Below are positions 8,776 to 15,822 of a stretch of DNA of 34,474 nucleotides, piece after piece (the first letter of the stretch is position 1; each line of letters begins with the position of its first letter). The notes below the pieces were generated by a model, which was not told where the DNA came from, did no database searches, and worked only from the letters and a program-made list of their open reading frames with translations. The stretch is taken from NCBI GenBank assembly GCA_028276405.1, contig JAPYWJ010000012.1, positions 1 through 34,474 on the forward strand, read 5' to 3'. The DNA is from Hydrogenobacter sp. Lineage in GTDB: Bacteria; Aquificota; Aquificia; Aquificales; Aquificaceae. A program made the translations under genes and the position numbers.

Positions 8776-8792
8776 TTAGCATCTGCTAAAAT
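8776..8792 (+). promoter_or_regulatory. Ferredoxin promoter with 14-bp palindrome
   Basis: An extended -10 (TGCTAAAAT, 8784-8792) lies 30 bases before the ferredoxin ATG. Its TGCTAA is the right half of a perfect palindrome TTAGCA-TC-TGCTAA (8776-8789). A loop of two bases is too short for an RNA hairpin, so the symmetry looks more like a dimeric protein site overlapping the promoter. No -35 is recognisable. Confidence 0.5.
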
Positions 8793-8821
8793 ACCTACCA
8801 AAAAGCTAAAGGAGGTATATA

Positions 8822-9154
8822 ATGAACTTTAAGCACGTCTTTATATGCGTAAACCAAAGACCGCCGGGACATCCTATGGGCTCTTGCGCAGAGAAAGGAA
8901 GTAGGGATATTTACCAAAAATTCATGGAAAAACTGCAGATGGACCCAGAGCTCTTTATGAGTGTAGTGATAACACCTACAGGCTGTCTTGGTCCCTGTGG
9001 AATGGGACCCACTATGGTGGTTTACCCAGAAGGTGTGTGGTACGGAAACATAAGACCAGAAGATGTAGAAGAGATAGTTAACAACCATCTTAAAAAAGAC
9101 CAACCCGTAGAAAGGCTCGTAGTTTCGAAAGGTAAACCTCCAGGTATGTTTTAA
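8822..9154 (+). CDS. Thioredoxin-fold [2Fe-2S] ferredoxin (Aquifex Fd type)
   Basis: This 110-residue protein matches the free-standing thioredoxin-like [2Fe-2S] ferredoxin known from Aquifex aeolicus and, as a subunit, from NuoE-type and Clostridium Shethna proteins. Cluster ligands are Cys9 and Cys22 in the first half (FICVNQRP and GSC) and Cys55 and Cys59 in the PTGCLGPCGMGP loop, exactly the Aquifex spacing. The VVYPEGVWYGN strand follows. It would carry single electrons in the cytoplasm; its partner is not evident here. GGAGG precedes ATG. It has its own promoter downstream of icd and converges on hfq 11 bases away. Confidence 0.95.
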   Translation: MNFKHVFICVNQRPPGHPMGSCAEKGSRDIYQKFMEKLQMDPELFMSVVITPTGCLGPCGMGPTMVVYPEGVWYGNIRPEDVEEIVNNHLKKDQPVERLVVSKGKPPGMF

Positions 9155-9158
9155 GAGT

Positions 9159-9178
9159 TGGGGCTTTATACAGCCCCA
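9159..9178. terminator. Hairpin between the convergent ferredoxin gene and hfq
   Basis: TGGGGCT (9159-9165) and AGCCCCA (9172-9178) form a perfect 7-bp stem around a 6-base loop. It starts 5 bases after the ferredoxin stop and covers the last codons of hfq. Neither side has a proper T tract, so it may be a weak bidirectional terminator or a 3'-end stabilising hairpin. Confidence 0.4.
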
Positions 9179-9408
9179 GGTAGACCCTCTTCTTCAAATT
9201 CTATTTCAAGCTTTTCTACTGGTATTATTGTGGTTATGGCATGTTTATACACAAGGGTTTGCTGTCTCCCATCTTCTATAAGTATGGTATACAAATCAAA
9301 GGATCTGACCCTACCTTGAAGTCTCACTCCGTTTACGAGGTATATGGTCACCTTTACCCTTCTCTTCCTTGCAGTGTTTAAAAAGCTCTCCTGCAACTTA
9401 TAAGGCAT
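9166..9408 (-). CDS. hfq: RNA chaperone Hfq
   Basis: The 80-residue protein is a minimal Hfq. It has the N-terminal LQESFLN helix (proximal-face Gln and Phe), Sm1 strands ending in NGVRLQGRVRSFD, the distal-face YTILIEDG strand, and the Sm2 YKHA motif that lines the U-rich RNA pocket. The acidic C-terminal tail is very short. Hfq hexamers promote pairing of small RNAs with mRNAs. The ribosome site (AAAAGGAGG) lies within the end of the upstream ADP-ribosylglycohydrolase gene, so the two are cotranscribed. It is the last gene of the fabG-topA-ADP-ribosylglycohydrolase-hfq run. Confidence 0.98.
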   Translation of the reverse strand: MPYKLQESFLNTARKRRVKVTIYLVNGVRLQGRVRSFDLYTILIEDGRQQTLVYKHAITTIIPVEKLEIEFEEEGLPGAV

Positions 9409-9411
9409 CTT

Positions 9412-10398
9412 CTAACCTCCTTTTATGTGTTCTTCTACTATACGGTAAAGCTTGTCCGCTAAAGAAATATAATAACCTGAATTCTCTAAGTTTTCAATAA
9501 GGTATATAGGGAAAACGCTTTCCCCCCAATAAGCGCCTATATAGGCTCCTACTAAGTATCCTATAGCATCTGTATCTCCTCCAAACTCTCCGTAGGAGTT
9601 TACCGCAGACCAAAAAGCGCTCATAGGATGGTCCATATGGGAAAGAAATATAAAAAGGGATAGGGGAAAGGCTTCAAAAACATAAGTGGAATTACCTATG
9701 CTGTGAATGGCTTCTTCCAGCGTTGCTTTATACTCAAGGAGTTCCTTCACTTTATCCATGTAAGTTTTGTGTTTTTTGTATTTCGCAAATAAACCAAGTG
9801 TTTCCAAAAGCTCCAACCTCTGCGAGAAATTCCTAAGGTCATGATCCCCTTTGATAAGGTAGGATATAAAAACCGCAAGCATGGCGCTTGCATCGTAAAC
9901 CTCTGGGCTCCTGTGGGTCATTATGGAAACAAGCCTTGCACCCTCAGAAGCTATCATGGGTTCGTAAAAGTGAAACATCCCAACTGCGATGCATCTCAAA
10001 ATACCTTCAACGCTTGCGGATACAAAACCGGCATCTTCAAGAGATACGCCAGAAGACAGAAGGTCAAGAGCTGTTAGCAGGGCTGGGTCTGGGTATCTAT
10101 GGTTTTTTTCGTCTTGCCTCCAAGCAAGCAGTCTGTTGTAGAAGTCATAGGGATCTATTGCCTTTTTGTTTACCATACTTTCAAGGAGTATAACGGTTAT
10201 TTTTGTTTCGTCAGACACTTCCTGCGGTGCGGATCCGTACGCAGGACTAAGGGGATGAGGGTCTACAAAACCTTCTATGGGTCCACCGTAAAAGTCGTAT
10301 ACTTCCTTTGCGGTTATCTCCTCCACACACTTGCCTATAGCATCTCCCAAAGCTGAACCTATTATGGTTCCTATAAACTTACTCTTGAGCGTACTCAT
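9412..10398 (-). CDS. ADP-ribosylglycohydrolase (DraG/ARH) family protein
   Basis: The 328-residue all-helical protein has both halves of the DraG/ARH binuclear metal site: the early GSALGDAIG segment (residues 14-22), SDETK at 62-66, and the late GGDTDAIGYLVGA segment at 273-285. Typical members read [ST]DDT at the first site, so the second Asp is replaced by Glu64 here, a conservative change that may keep metal binding. Such enzymes remove ADP-ribose from arginine or other targets, or act on free ADP-ribose derivatives. No ADP-ribosyltransferase partner such as DraT lies nearby, so the substrate is open. The start overlaps topA by 20 bases. Confidence 0.85.
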   Translation of the reverse strand: MSTLKSKFIGTIIGSALGDAIGKCVEEITAKEVYDFYGGPIEGFVDPHPLSPAYGSAPQEVSDETKITVILLESMVNKKAIDPYDFYNRLLAWRQDEKNHRYPDPALLTALDLLSSGVSLEDAGFVSASVEGILRCIAVGMFHFYEPMIASEGARLVSIMTHRSPEVYDASAMLAVFISYLIKGDHDLRNFSQRLELLETLGLFAKYKKHKTYMDKVKELLEYKATLEEAIHSIGNSTYVFEAFPLSLFIFLSHMDHPMSAFWSAVNSYGEFGGDTDAIGYLVGAYIGAYWGESVFPIYLIENLENSGYYISLADKLYRIVEEHIKGG

Positions 10399-11983
10399 GA
10401 AGCAATTCCCTGTATATTTCTTTAGTTATATGCTTCCAATCCTTCCTACCTTCTTCTACCTCATCCAGCATATCTTCCATGCTTGCGGTAAAACCGTAAT
10501 CCATAAGGCTTGGAAACTTTTCCACAAGATAATCAACAACCTTAAAGGCTATCTCCGTAGGCTTTAAATGTCCTTTTTCAGTAACTACATACCCTCTTTG
10601 TTTGAGGGTTTTCACAACAGTTGCATAAGTGGATGGTCTACCAATACCTAAGCGTTCTAATGCCTTCACAAGACTTCCCTCTGTATATCTTGGTGGGGGT
10701 TGTGTCTCTTTTTCCTCTATATATATTCTTTTGGGTTTGAGTATATCTCCTTGTGCAAGCTCAGGAAGTTTTTTACCTTCCATCTCCTTTCCGTATATCC
10801 TCATCCAGCCTTCAAAGAGTAAGTTCTCTCCTTCAGCAAAGAACTCAAGCGTTTCATCGTTTATAGGGTTTAGACTTACATGGATCTTTTCTATTACCGC
10901 AGGCGAAGATAGGCTTGCAAGGGTTCTTGAGCTTATAAGCAAATACAGTTTTAGTTGTATATCTTCTTTGGGTTTTTTTCTTAGGCTTGTGGGTCTTATA
11001 CACTCGTGTGCAGACTGAGAGAGCTTCCCACCTCTGAAATTCCTAAGTCTTCCCACATACTCTTTTCCGTAGTTATCTTCTATAAAAGCCATGAACTCTT
11101 GAGCTTTCTCTTGGTTCATCCTGTAGCTGTCTGTTCTTGGGTATGTGATGTATCCCTCTTCGTATAGCTTTTGGGCTATCTTCTGTATCTCATTAACGCT
11201 TAAGTTGAGTCTTTTGCTACCTTCTGACTGGAGACTTGCGGTGTTAAAGGGTTTTGGTGGTTCGGATGGGGACTTTTCTTTTTTTATGGCTTTTACAACA
11301 AATAAAGCGTCCTTTAGTTTTTTCAGGTAAGGCTCTGCGTTGGAGGGCTTTTCAAACCTCTGTGGAAAAACTGCAGAGAAGCTCATACCATCCTTTAAAA
11401 AATCCACCTTTATATAGTAATACTTCTTCTTTTTAAAACTCTGAATCTGCCTTTCCCTTTCCACTATTAGTCTAAGAGCTGGAGATTGAACTCTCCCAAC
11501 TGACAAACCTTTTGTCATGAATTCCTTCCACAAAAGTGGTGAAAGCTTGTATCCTATCAGTCTGTCAAGGACTCTCCTTGCAAACTGTGCGTGCACAAGG
11601 TTTAAATCTATGTCCTTAGCGGTTTGAATCGCTTTGAGTACAGAGCTTTTGGTAATTTCGTAAAACATAGCTCTATAAATTCTGCTATTCATATTAGAAA
11701 GCTCCTGCTTTAAAAAGTAAGCTATAGCTTCTCCTTCCCTGTCAGGGTCCGTCCCCAAATAGACTTTTTGGGCATTTCTGGCAAGCTTTTTTATATTTTC
11801 CATGAGTTTCTTTTTACCTTTCAGCCACACATACTTAGGTTCTAAGGTCTTTGGGTCTACCCCAAGAGATCTTTCTGGAAGGTCCTTTATGTGTCCAAGT
11901 GTCGCCTTAACCACCCAACCTTCACCCAAATATTTAGATATGGACTTGGCTTTTGTAGGAGATTCTACTATAAAGAGCTTCAT
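10379..11983 (-). CDS. topA: DNA topoisomerase I without C-terminal zinc ribbons
   Basis: This type IA topoisomerase relaxes negative supercoils by transient cleavage of one strand. The TOPRIM domain begins MKLFIVESPTKAKSI (catalytic Glu7) and includes GTDPDREGEAI around residues 77-87. The active-site Tyr281 lies in YITYPRTDSYR, and SAHECIRPT and GIGRPSTYA follow. At 534 residues it ends with the core gate domain. The zinc-ribbon repeats that extend many TopA proteins to 700-870 residues are absent, and the ORF ends cleanly with the next gene overlapping, so this is not an assembly truncation. It starts 3 bases after fabG on the same transcript. Confidence 0.95.
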   Translation of the reverse strand: MKLFIVESPTKAKSISKYLGEGWVVKATLGHIKDLPERSLGVDPKTLEPKYVWLKGKKKLMENIKKLARNAQKVYLGTDPDREGEAIAYFLKQELSNMNSRIYRAMFYEITKSSVLKAIQTAKDIDLNLVHAQFARRVLDRLIGYKLSPLLWKEFMTKGLSVGRVQSPALRLIVERERQIQSFKKKKYYYIKVDFLKDGMSFSAVFPQRFEKPSNAEPYLKKLKDALFVVKAIKKEKSPSEPPKPFNTASLQSEGSKRLNLSVNEIQKIAQKLYEEGYITYPRTDSYRMNQEKAQEFMAFIEDNYGKEYVGRLRNFRGGKLSQSAHECIRPTSLRKKPKEDIQLKLYLLISSRTLASLSSPAVIEKIHVSLNPINDETLEFFAEGENLLFEGWMRIYGKEMEGKKLPELAQGDILKPKRIYIEEKETQPPPRYTEGSLVKALERLGIGRPSTYATVVKTLKQRGYVVTEKGHLKPTEIAFKVVDYLVEKFPSLMDYGFTASMEDMLDEVEEGRKDWKHITKEIYRELLHEYAQE

Positions 11984-11986
11984 CTT

Positions 11987-12736
11987 TTAGTACATACCAC
12001 CATTTACATGTATGACCTCTCCTGTTATGTACTCAGCCAAAGGAGAACAAAGAAAAAGCACAGCACCGGCTACATCCTCAGGCTTGCCAAATTTCCCCAA
12101 AGGTATTCTCCTTAGATACTCCTGCTTTAAGTCTTCTGGGAGAAGAGAAGTCATGTCTGTCTCTATAAAGCCCGGTGCTACCGCATTAACCGTTATGTTC
12201 CTGCTTGCCAGCTCCTTTGCCAAGCTTTTGGTAAAACCCACAAGACCCGCTTTTGTAGTGGAGTAGTTGACTTGCCCCGCATTTCCTGTAAAGCCCACAA
12301 CAGAAGATACATTTATGATTCTGCCCCACCTTTTTTTTACCATACCCTTTACAAAAAAAGATGTTATCAAGAAAGTGCCTGTTAGGTTCACTTTGAGCAC
12401 AGCTTCCCAATCTTCCAAGGACATCCTTAAAAAAAGTTTGTCCTTAGTTATGCCTGCATTGTTCACAAGTATGTCTATATCTCCTACTTGGCTTTCTACT
12501 TCTTCACAGCACGCTCTTATGGAATAAGGGTCTTCTAAGTTGATGCTCGTGCCAAAAGTAAGAACTGAGTATTTGTCAGAAAGCTCTTTTGCAGTCTCCT
12601 GGGCTCTTGATCTGTCTCTTCCTGTGATCACCACACTCGCACCTGCTGATGCAAGATACTCTGCTATTGCCTTACCTATACCCCTTGTGGAACCCGTAAT
12701 GAGTGCTTTTTTCCCCGATAGGTCTATGGAAAACAT
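11987..12736 (-). CDS. fabG: 3-oxoacyl-[acyl-carrier-protein] reductase
   Basis: This is a classical short-chain dehydrogenase that reduces 3-oxoacyl-ACP with NADPH in fatty acid elongation. With the start at 12736 it has 249 residues: the cofactor motif TGSTRGIG (14-21), NNAG (92-95), and the catalytic triad Ser145 (NVSS), Tyr158 and Lys162 (YSTTK). The C terminus is GEVIHVNGGMY. An upstream in-frame ATG at 12754 would add six residues, but it lies in the extended -10 element and is probably not transcribed. There is no Shine-Dalgarno sequence, so the mRNA may be leaderless. It heads the fabG-topA-ADP-ribosylglycohydrolase-hfq operon. Other SDR substrates are possible, but the match to FabG is close. 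Confidence 0.93.
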   Translation of the reverse strand: MFSIDLSGKKALITGSTRGIGKAIAEYLASAGASVVITGRDRSRAQETAKELSDKYSVLTFGTSINLEDPYSIRACCEEVESQVGDIDILVNNAGITKDKLFLRMSLEDWEAVLKVNLTGTFLITSFFVKGMVKKRWGRIINVSSVVGFTGNAGQVNYSTTKAGLVGFTKSLAKELASRNITVNAVAPGFIETDMTSLLPEDLKQEYLRRIPLGKFGKPEDVAGAVLFLCSPLAEYITGEVIHVNGGMY

Positions 12737-12741
12737 AGGGA

Positions 12742-12747
12742 TATAAT
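12742..12747 (+). promoter_or_regulatory. -10 element of the efflux operon (TATAAT)
   Basis: A perfect TATAAT lies 21 bases before the hlyD-like ATG, predicting a 15-base leader that contains AAAAGG as a ribosome site. No convincing -35 is seen. CATAGG (12734-12739) and CCTATG (12766-12771) flank the element as an inverted repeat. Confidence 0.4.
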
Positions 12748-12753
12748 ATAACA
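12745..12753 (-). promoter_or_regulatory. Extended -10 promoter of fabG (TGTTATATT)
   Basis: On the minus strand TG-T-TATATT ends 8 bases before the fabG ATG at 12736. It overlaps the opposing TATAAT of the efflux operon by three bases, so both promoters cannot be occupied at once. Confidence 0.45.
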
Positions 12754-12768
12754 TGAAAAGGTAAACCT

Positions 12769-13875
12769 ATGAGAAAGCTCTTCTTTCCGTTGGCGGTTTT
12801 ACTCACAGTTGGCGCTTTGTTGGTGTTTTTTGACAAGAGCAACAAAGTAAAGGTTTTTGTAGTAGAAGAAAGACCCATAAAAAAGGTAGTTTACGCTTCT
12901 GGTTATGTAAAGCCTGTAGATTATGTAGTAGTAAGGTCTGAAGTGTCTGGATATGTACAAAAGATCATGGTAAAGGAAGGAGACAAGGTAAAGAAAGGAC
13001 AGATACTTGCCATTGTAGACCCGGGATCACTAACTGCTTCCCTCCAAGAGATCGAGGAAAGACTAAAGCTCGCAGAGGACAGACTCAGAGAAGGTTCGGA
13101 CTACAGAAGAAACTTGACGGAACAGGTACAGATAGCCAAAAGAAACATGGAACAAGCACAAAGGTATCTTGAAAGAAGGAAAAGCCTTGCGGAAAAGGGA
13201 CTTATACCAAAAGAACAGTACGAAGAGGCAAAAAGAGCTTATGAGAATGCCAAAAGCGAGTATCAGCGAGCGCTCGCTGTGTATGAGGATGCCATAGCTT
13301 CCCTTTTTTCAGAAGAAAAAACCCTTTACGCAAACAAAGAGAGGATAAAAAGGGAGATAGAAAGGTATTACATAAGAAGTCCTGTTGATGGTATAGTGCT
13401 CAATAAATATGTGGAGGTAGGGGATTATGTGAATTACATGAGTGATAACAAGCTTTTCAGCATAGGAAATGAGAAAGATAAAGAGGTAGTTCTTAATGTA
13501 GACGAAGAATACGCTTCCATGATAAAGGAAGGTATGAAAGTATTTCTTTCTCTTGACATTTATCCAGATAAGGTGTTTGAAGGTACGGTAAAGCTTGTAA
13601 AGGAGGAGCTTGACAGGAACAAAAAAACCCTTGAGGTAAGAACAAGCGCACCACTGCCTGCAGAAGTTCCAGCAGGTGCTACCGTTGAAGCTAACATATT
13701 AGTGGAAGAGAAAAAGGCTTTGGTTATACCCACATCCGCTTACAAGGACGGATTCGTTTATAAGTACGAAGGAGTTAGAAAGGTCAAAGTGCCCGTCAAG
13801 GTAGGAACTCAGGTAGATGGATACATTGAGATAATTGAGGGTTTGAAAAAAGGTGATAAGGTGCTTATAGAATGA
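12769..13875 (+). CDS. HlyD/MacA-type periplasmic adaptor subunit
   Basis: The 368-residue membrane-fusion protein has an N-terminal membrane anchor (residues 3-21). A first half-lipoyl motif (SEVSGYVQKIMVKEGDKVKKGQIL) and a long charged alpha-helical hairpin of about residues 85-200 follow. The second half-lipoyl (IRSPVDGIVLNKYVEVGDYV) and the beta-barrel and membrane-proximal domains come last. Such adaptors link an inner-membrane transporter to an outer-membrane TolC-type channel; no TolC gene is in the window. The next two genes, overlapping by 4 bases and 1 base, encode the permease and ATPase. Gene order matches DevBCA-type exporters more than MacAB, where permease and ATPase are fused. 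The substrate is unknown. Confidence 0.88.
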   Translation: MRKLFFPLAVLLTVGALLVFFDKSNKVKVFVVEERPIKKVVYASGYVKPVDYVVVRSEVSGYVQKIMVKEGDKVKKGQILAIVDPGSLTASLQEIEERLKLAEDRLREGSDYRRNLTEQVQIAKRNMEQAQRYLERRKSLAEKGLIPKEQYEEAKRAYENAKSEYQRALAVYEDAIASLFSEEKTLYANKERIKREIERYYIRSPVDGIVLNKYVEVGDYVNYMSDNKLFSIGNEKDKEVVLNVDEEYASMIKEGMKVFLSLDIYPDKVFEGTVKLVKEELDRNKKTLEVRTSAPLPAEVPAGATVEANILVEEKKALVIPTSAYKDGFVYKYEGVRKVKVPVKVGTQVDGYIEIIEGLKKGDKVLIE

Positions 13876-15116
13876 ATCACACACTCTTTATAGCTTACAA
13901 GCTCCTCCTTGAGAGAAAAAGACAAACCCTTGTTTCTGTAACGGGTGTTGCCATTGGGGTTTGTGCTCTTATAGCTATGAGCTCTCTCATGTTTGGCTTT
14001 CAGAACTACTTTATCCAGCAAGTCATAGACCTGGAAGCCCACATAAGTATAAAACCAAAAGAGTACGAAGAAGAAGACAGGATAGTAAAGAAAGCTAAAC
14101 AGGATGCCATATGGGAAGTTTACGGCAACAAGCCAAAAGAAAAGGACAAGATAGTAGGTTGGAGGGACATAATCAAAGAAGTACAAAAAAGGGAAGACAT
14201 TGCTGGTGTAGCGGTACATCTTGTAGCTAGAGGCATTCTCAAGTACGGTGTTAAAGAAAAACCTGTTACGCTCATAGGTATAGACCCTGATATGGAACCA
14301 AAGGCATCTGTGATAAATAGGTTTCTTGAAAACAAGAGATTGGAAAAGCTCAAGACAAACAAAGACGCTCTAATAGTAGGTAAGCTGGTAGCTAAGGACT
14401 TGGGAATAAAAGACACAGGCAAAAAGGTGATCCTATCTTTAGCAAACGGGCGTACAGCTTTGCTCAGGGTAGAGGACTTTTTCAATTCAGGCATAACTAA
14501 CATAGATAACAGTAGAGTTTACATGCACATAAAAACTCTGCAAGCTCTTACAGACAGGTCTGACGAAGTGAACGAAATAGTTATAAAGGTAAAGGATGTA
14601 AACAAAGCCCAGAAGATAGCCTTAGACCTTCAAAAAAATCTCAGATACGATGTGGAGAGCTGGCAAAGAGCTTATATAAACTTCCTTCAGATATTCAAAA
14701 TACAGAACCTTATAACTTATATGATAGTGTTTGCCATATTGACCGTTTCCGCCTTTGGCATTTTTAACATTATCATGATGACTGTTTTAGAAAAGAAGAA
14801 GGACATAGCTATACTTATGGCAATGGGATACAGTAGAAAAGATATACTTTTTATGTTTCTCGCACAAGGATTAGCCATAGGGTTCCTTGGAGCCATATTG
14901 GGTTTTCTTTTGGGTTACGCTCTTCAGGAGTATCTTTCTTCAGTGAAGCTTGATGTTGAAGGACTCATAAGAACTAAAGGTTTCATACTAGACAGAAGAC
15001 CCATATATTACCTGTATGCCTTTATCTTCTCTATGTTCTTTTCTTTCTTTGCAAGTTTTTATCCATCTTACAGGGCAAGCAGGCTAAACCCTGTGGACAT
15101 ATTCAGAAGTGGCTGA
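13872..15116 (+). CDS. ABC transporter permease, FtsX/MacB-LolC/E type
   Basis: The 414-residue protein has the four-helix topology of the type VII ABC superfamily. One membrane segment lies near residues 20-45 (VSVTGVAIGVCALIAMSSL). A large extracytoplasmic domain of about 230 residues carries the MacB-type core. Three C-terminal helices (around 275-300, 325-350 and 375-400) complete it, with the coupling-helix segment EKKKDIAILMAMGYSRKDI in between. Such permeases do not transport across the inner membrane in the usual way; they drive periplasmic extrusion or lipoprotein release. The start overlaps the adaptor stop as ATGA. A Lol-like role is an alternative, but the adjacent HlyD adaptor points to efflux or lipid export. 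Confidence 0.88.
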   Translation: MNHTLFIAYKLLLERKRQTLVSVTGVAIGVCALIAMSSLMFGFQNYFIQQVIDLEAHISIKPKEYEEEDRIVKKAKQDAIWEVYGNKPKEKDKIVGWRDIIKEVQKREDIAGVAVHLVARGILKYGVKEKPVTLIGIDPDMEPKASVINRFLENKRLEKLKTNKDALIVGKLVAKDLGIKDTGKKVILSLANGRTALLRVEDFFNSGITNIDNSRVYMHIKTLQALTDRSDEVNEIVIKVKDVNKAQKIALDLQKNLRYDVESWQRAYINFLQIFKIQNLITYMIVFAILTVSAFGIFNIIMMTVLEKKKDIAILMAMGYSRKDILFMFLAQGLAIGFLGAILGFLLGYALQEYLSSVKLDVEGLIRTKGFILDRRPIYYLYAFIFSMFFSFFASFYPSYRASRLNPVDIFRSG

Positions 15117-15772
15117 TGGTTTTGATAGAGCTTGTTAATGTAAAAAAGAGAGTTGGCAACGAAGAAATACTAAAAGGTATTGACCTGAAGGTCCATAAAG
15201 GGGAATTCTTAGCGGTTGTGGGCGCCTCTGGTTCTGGGAAAAGCTCTTTGCTTTACATAATGGGACTTCTTGATTTTCCCACAGAGGGCAGAGTGTTTTT
15301 TAAGGGACAACAAGTTAGCTCCATGGACCCACAGGTGGTCTCTAAGATAAGGAACGAAAGCGTAGGCTTTGTATTTCAGTTCCACTACTTGCTTCCCGAA
15401 TTTAACCTACTTGAGAATGTCATGATCCCCATGCTAAAAAAGGGCATACCAAAACGCCAGGCAGAAGAAAGGGCTCGTGAGCTTCTCAAAAGCTTAGGGC
15501 TTGATGGTAAAGAAAAGAGAAAAATCTACCAAGTATCAGGAGGTGAAATGCAAAGAACCGCCATAGCCAGAGCCTTAGCCAATAACCCAGAAGTGATATT
15601 AGCAGATGAACCTACGGGTAACTTAGATAGCAAAAACACTCAGATGGTCATGCAGATACTGGAGGATATAAACAGGTCTGGCACAACTGTAGTTATGGTC
15701 ACTCACGAACTTAACTTGGCAAAAAGAGCAGACAGGATAGTGCAGATGAAGGATGGACTTTTAGTGTTGTAA
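15116..15772 (+). CDS. ABC transporter ATP-binding protein, LolD/MacB class
   Basis: The 218-residue ATPase has Walker A GASGSGKSS, a Q-loop (VFQFHYLLPEF), the ABC signature VSGGEMQRTAIARAL, Walker B VILADEPTGNLD and the switch His in VTHEL. This sequence style (FQFHYLLPEFN, EPTGNLD) is typical of LolD/MacB/FtsE-type ATPases that pair with FtsX-like permeases. The A of its ATG is the last base of the permease TGA, so the three-gene operon is translationally coupled. The stop codon TAA forms part of the proposed rpoD -35. Confidence 0.93.
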   Translation: MVLIELVNVKKRVGNEEILKGIDLKVHKGEFLAVVGASGSGKSSLLYIMGLLDFPTEGRVFFKGQQVSSMDPQVVSKIRNESVGFVFQFHYLLPEFNLLENVMIPMLKKGIPKRQAEERARELLKSLGLDGKEKRKIYQVSGGEMQRTAIARALANNPEVILADEPTGNLDSKNTQMVMQILEDINRSGTTVVMVTHELNLAKRADRIVQMKDGLLVL

Positions 15773-15796
15773 GAGAATTTAAAAAGCCTATATTAT
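15767..15796 (+). promoter_or_regulatory. rpoD promoter (TTGTAA-18-TATTAT)
   Basis: TTGTAA (15767-15772, including the stop of the upstream ATPase gene) is followed after 18 bases by TATTAT (15791-15796). The rpoD ATG lies 27 bases later behind a strong GAAGGAGG ribosome site. An alternative -10, TATATT at 15789-15794 with a 16-base spacer, overlaps it. Confidence 0.45.
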
Positions 15797-15822
15797 ATAA
15801 AGTTTAATGAAGGAGGTAAGGT

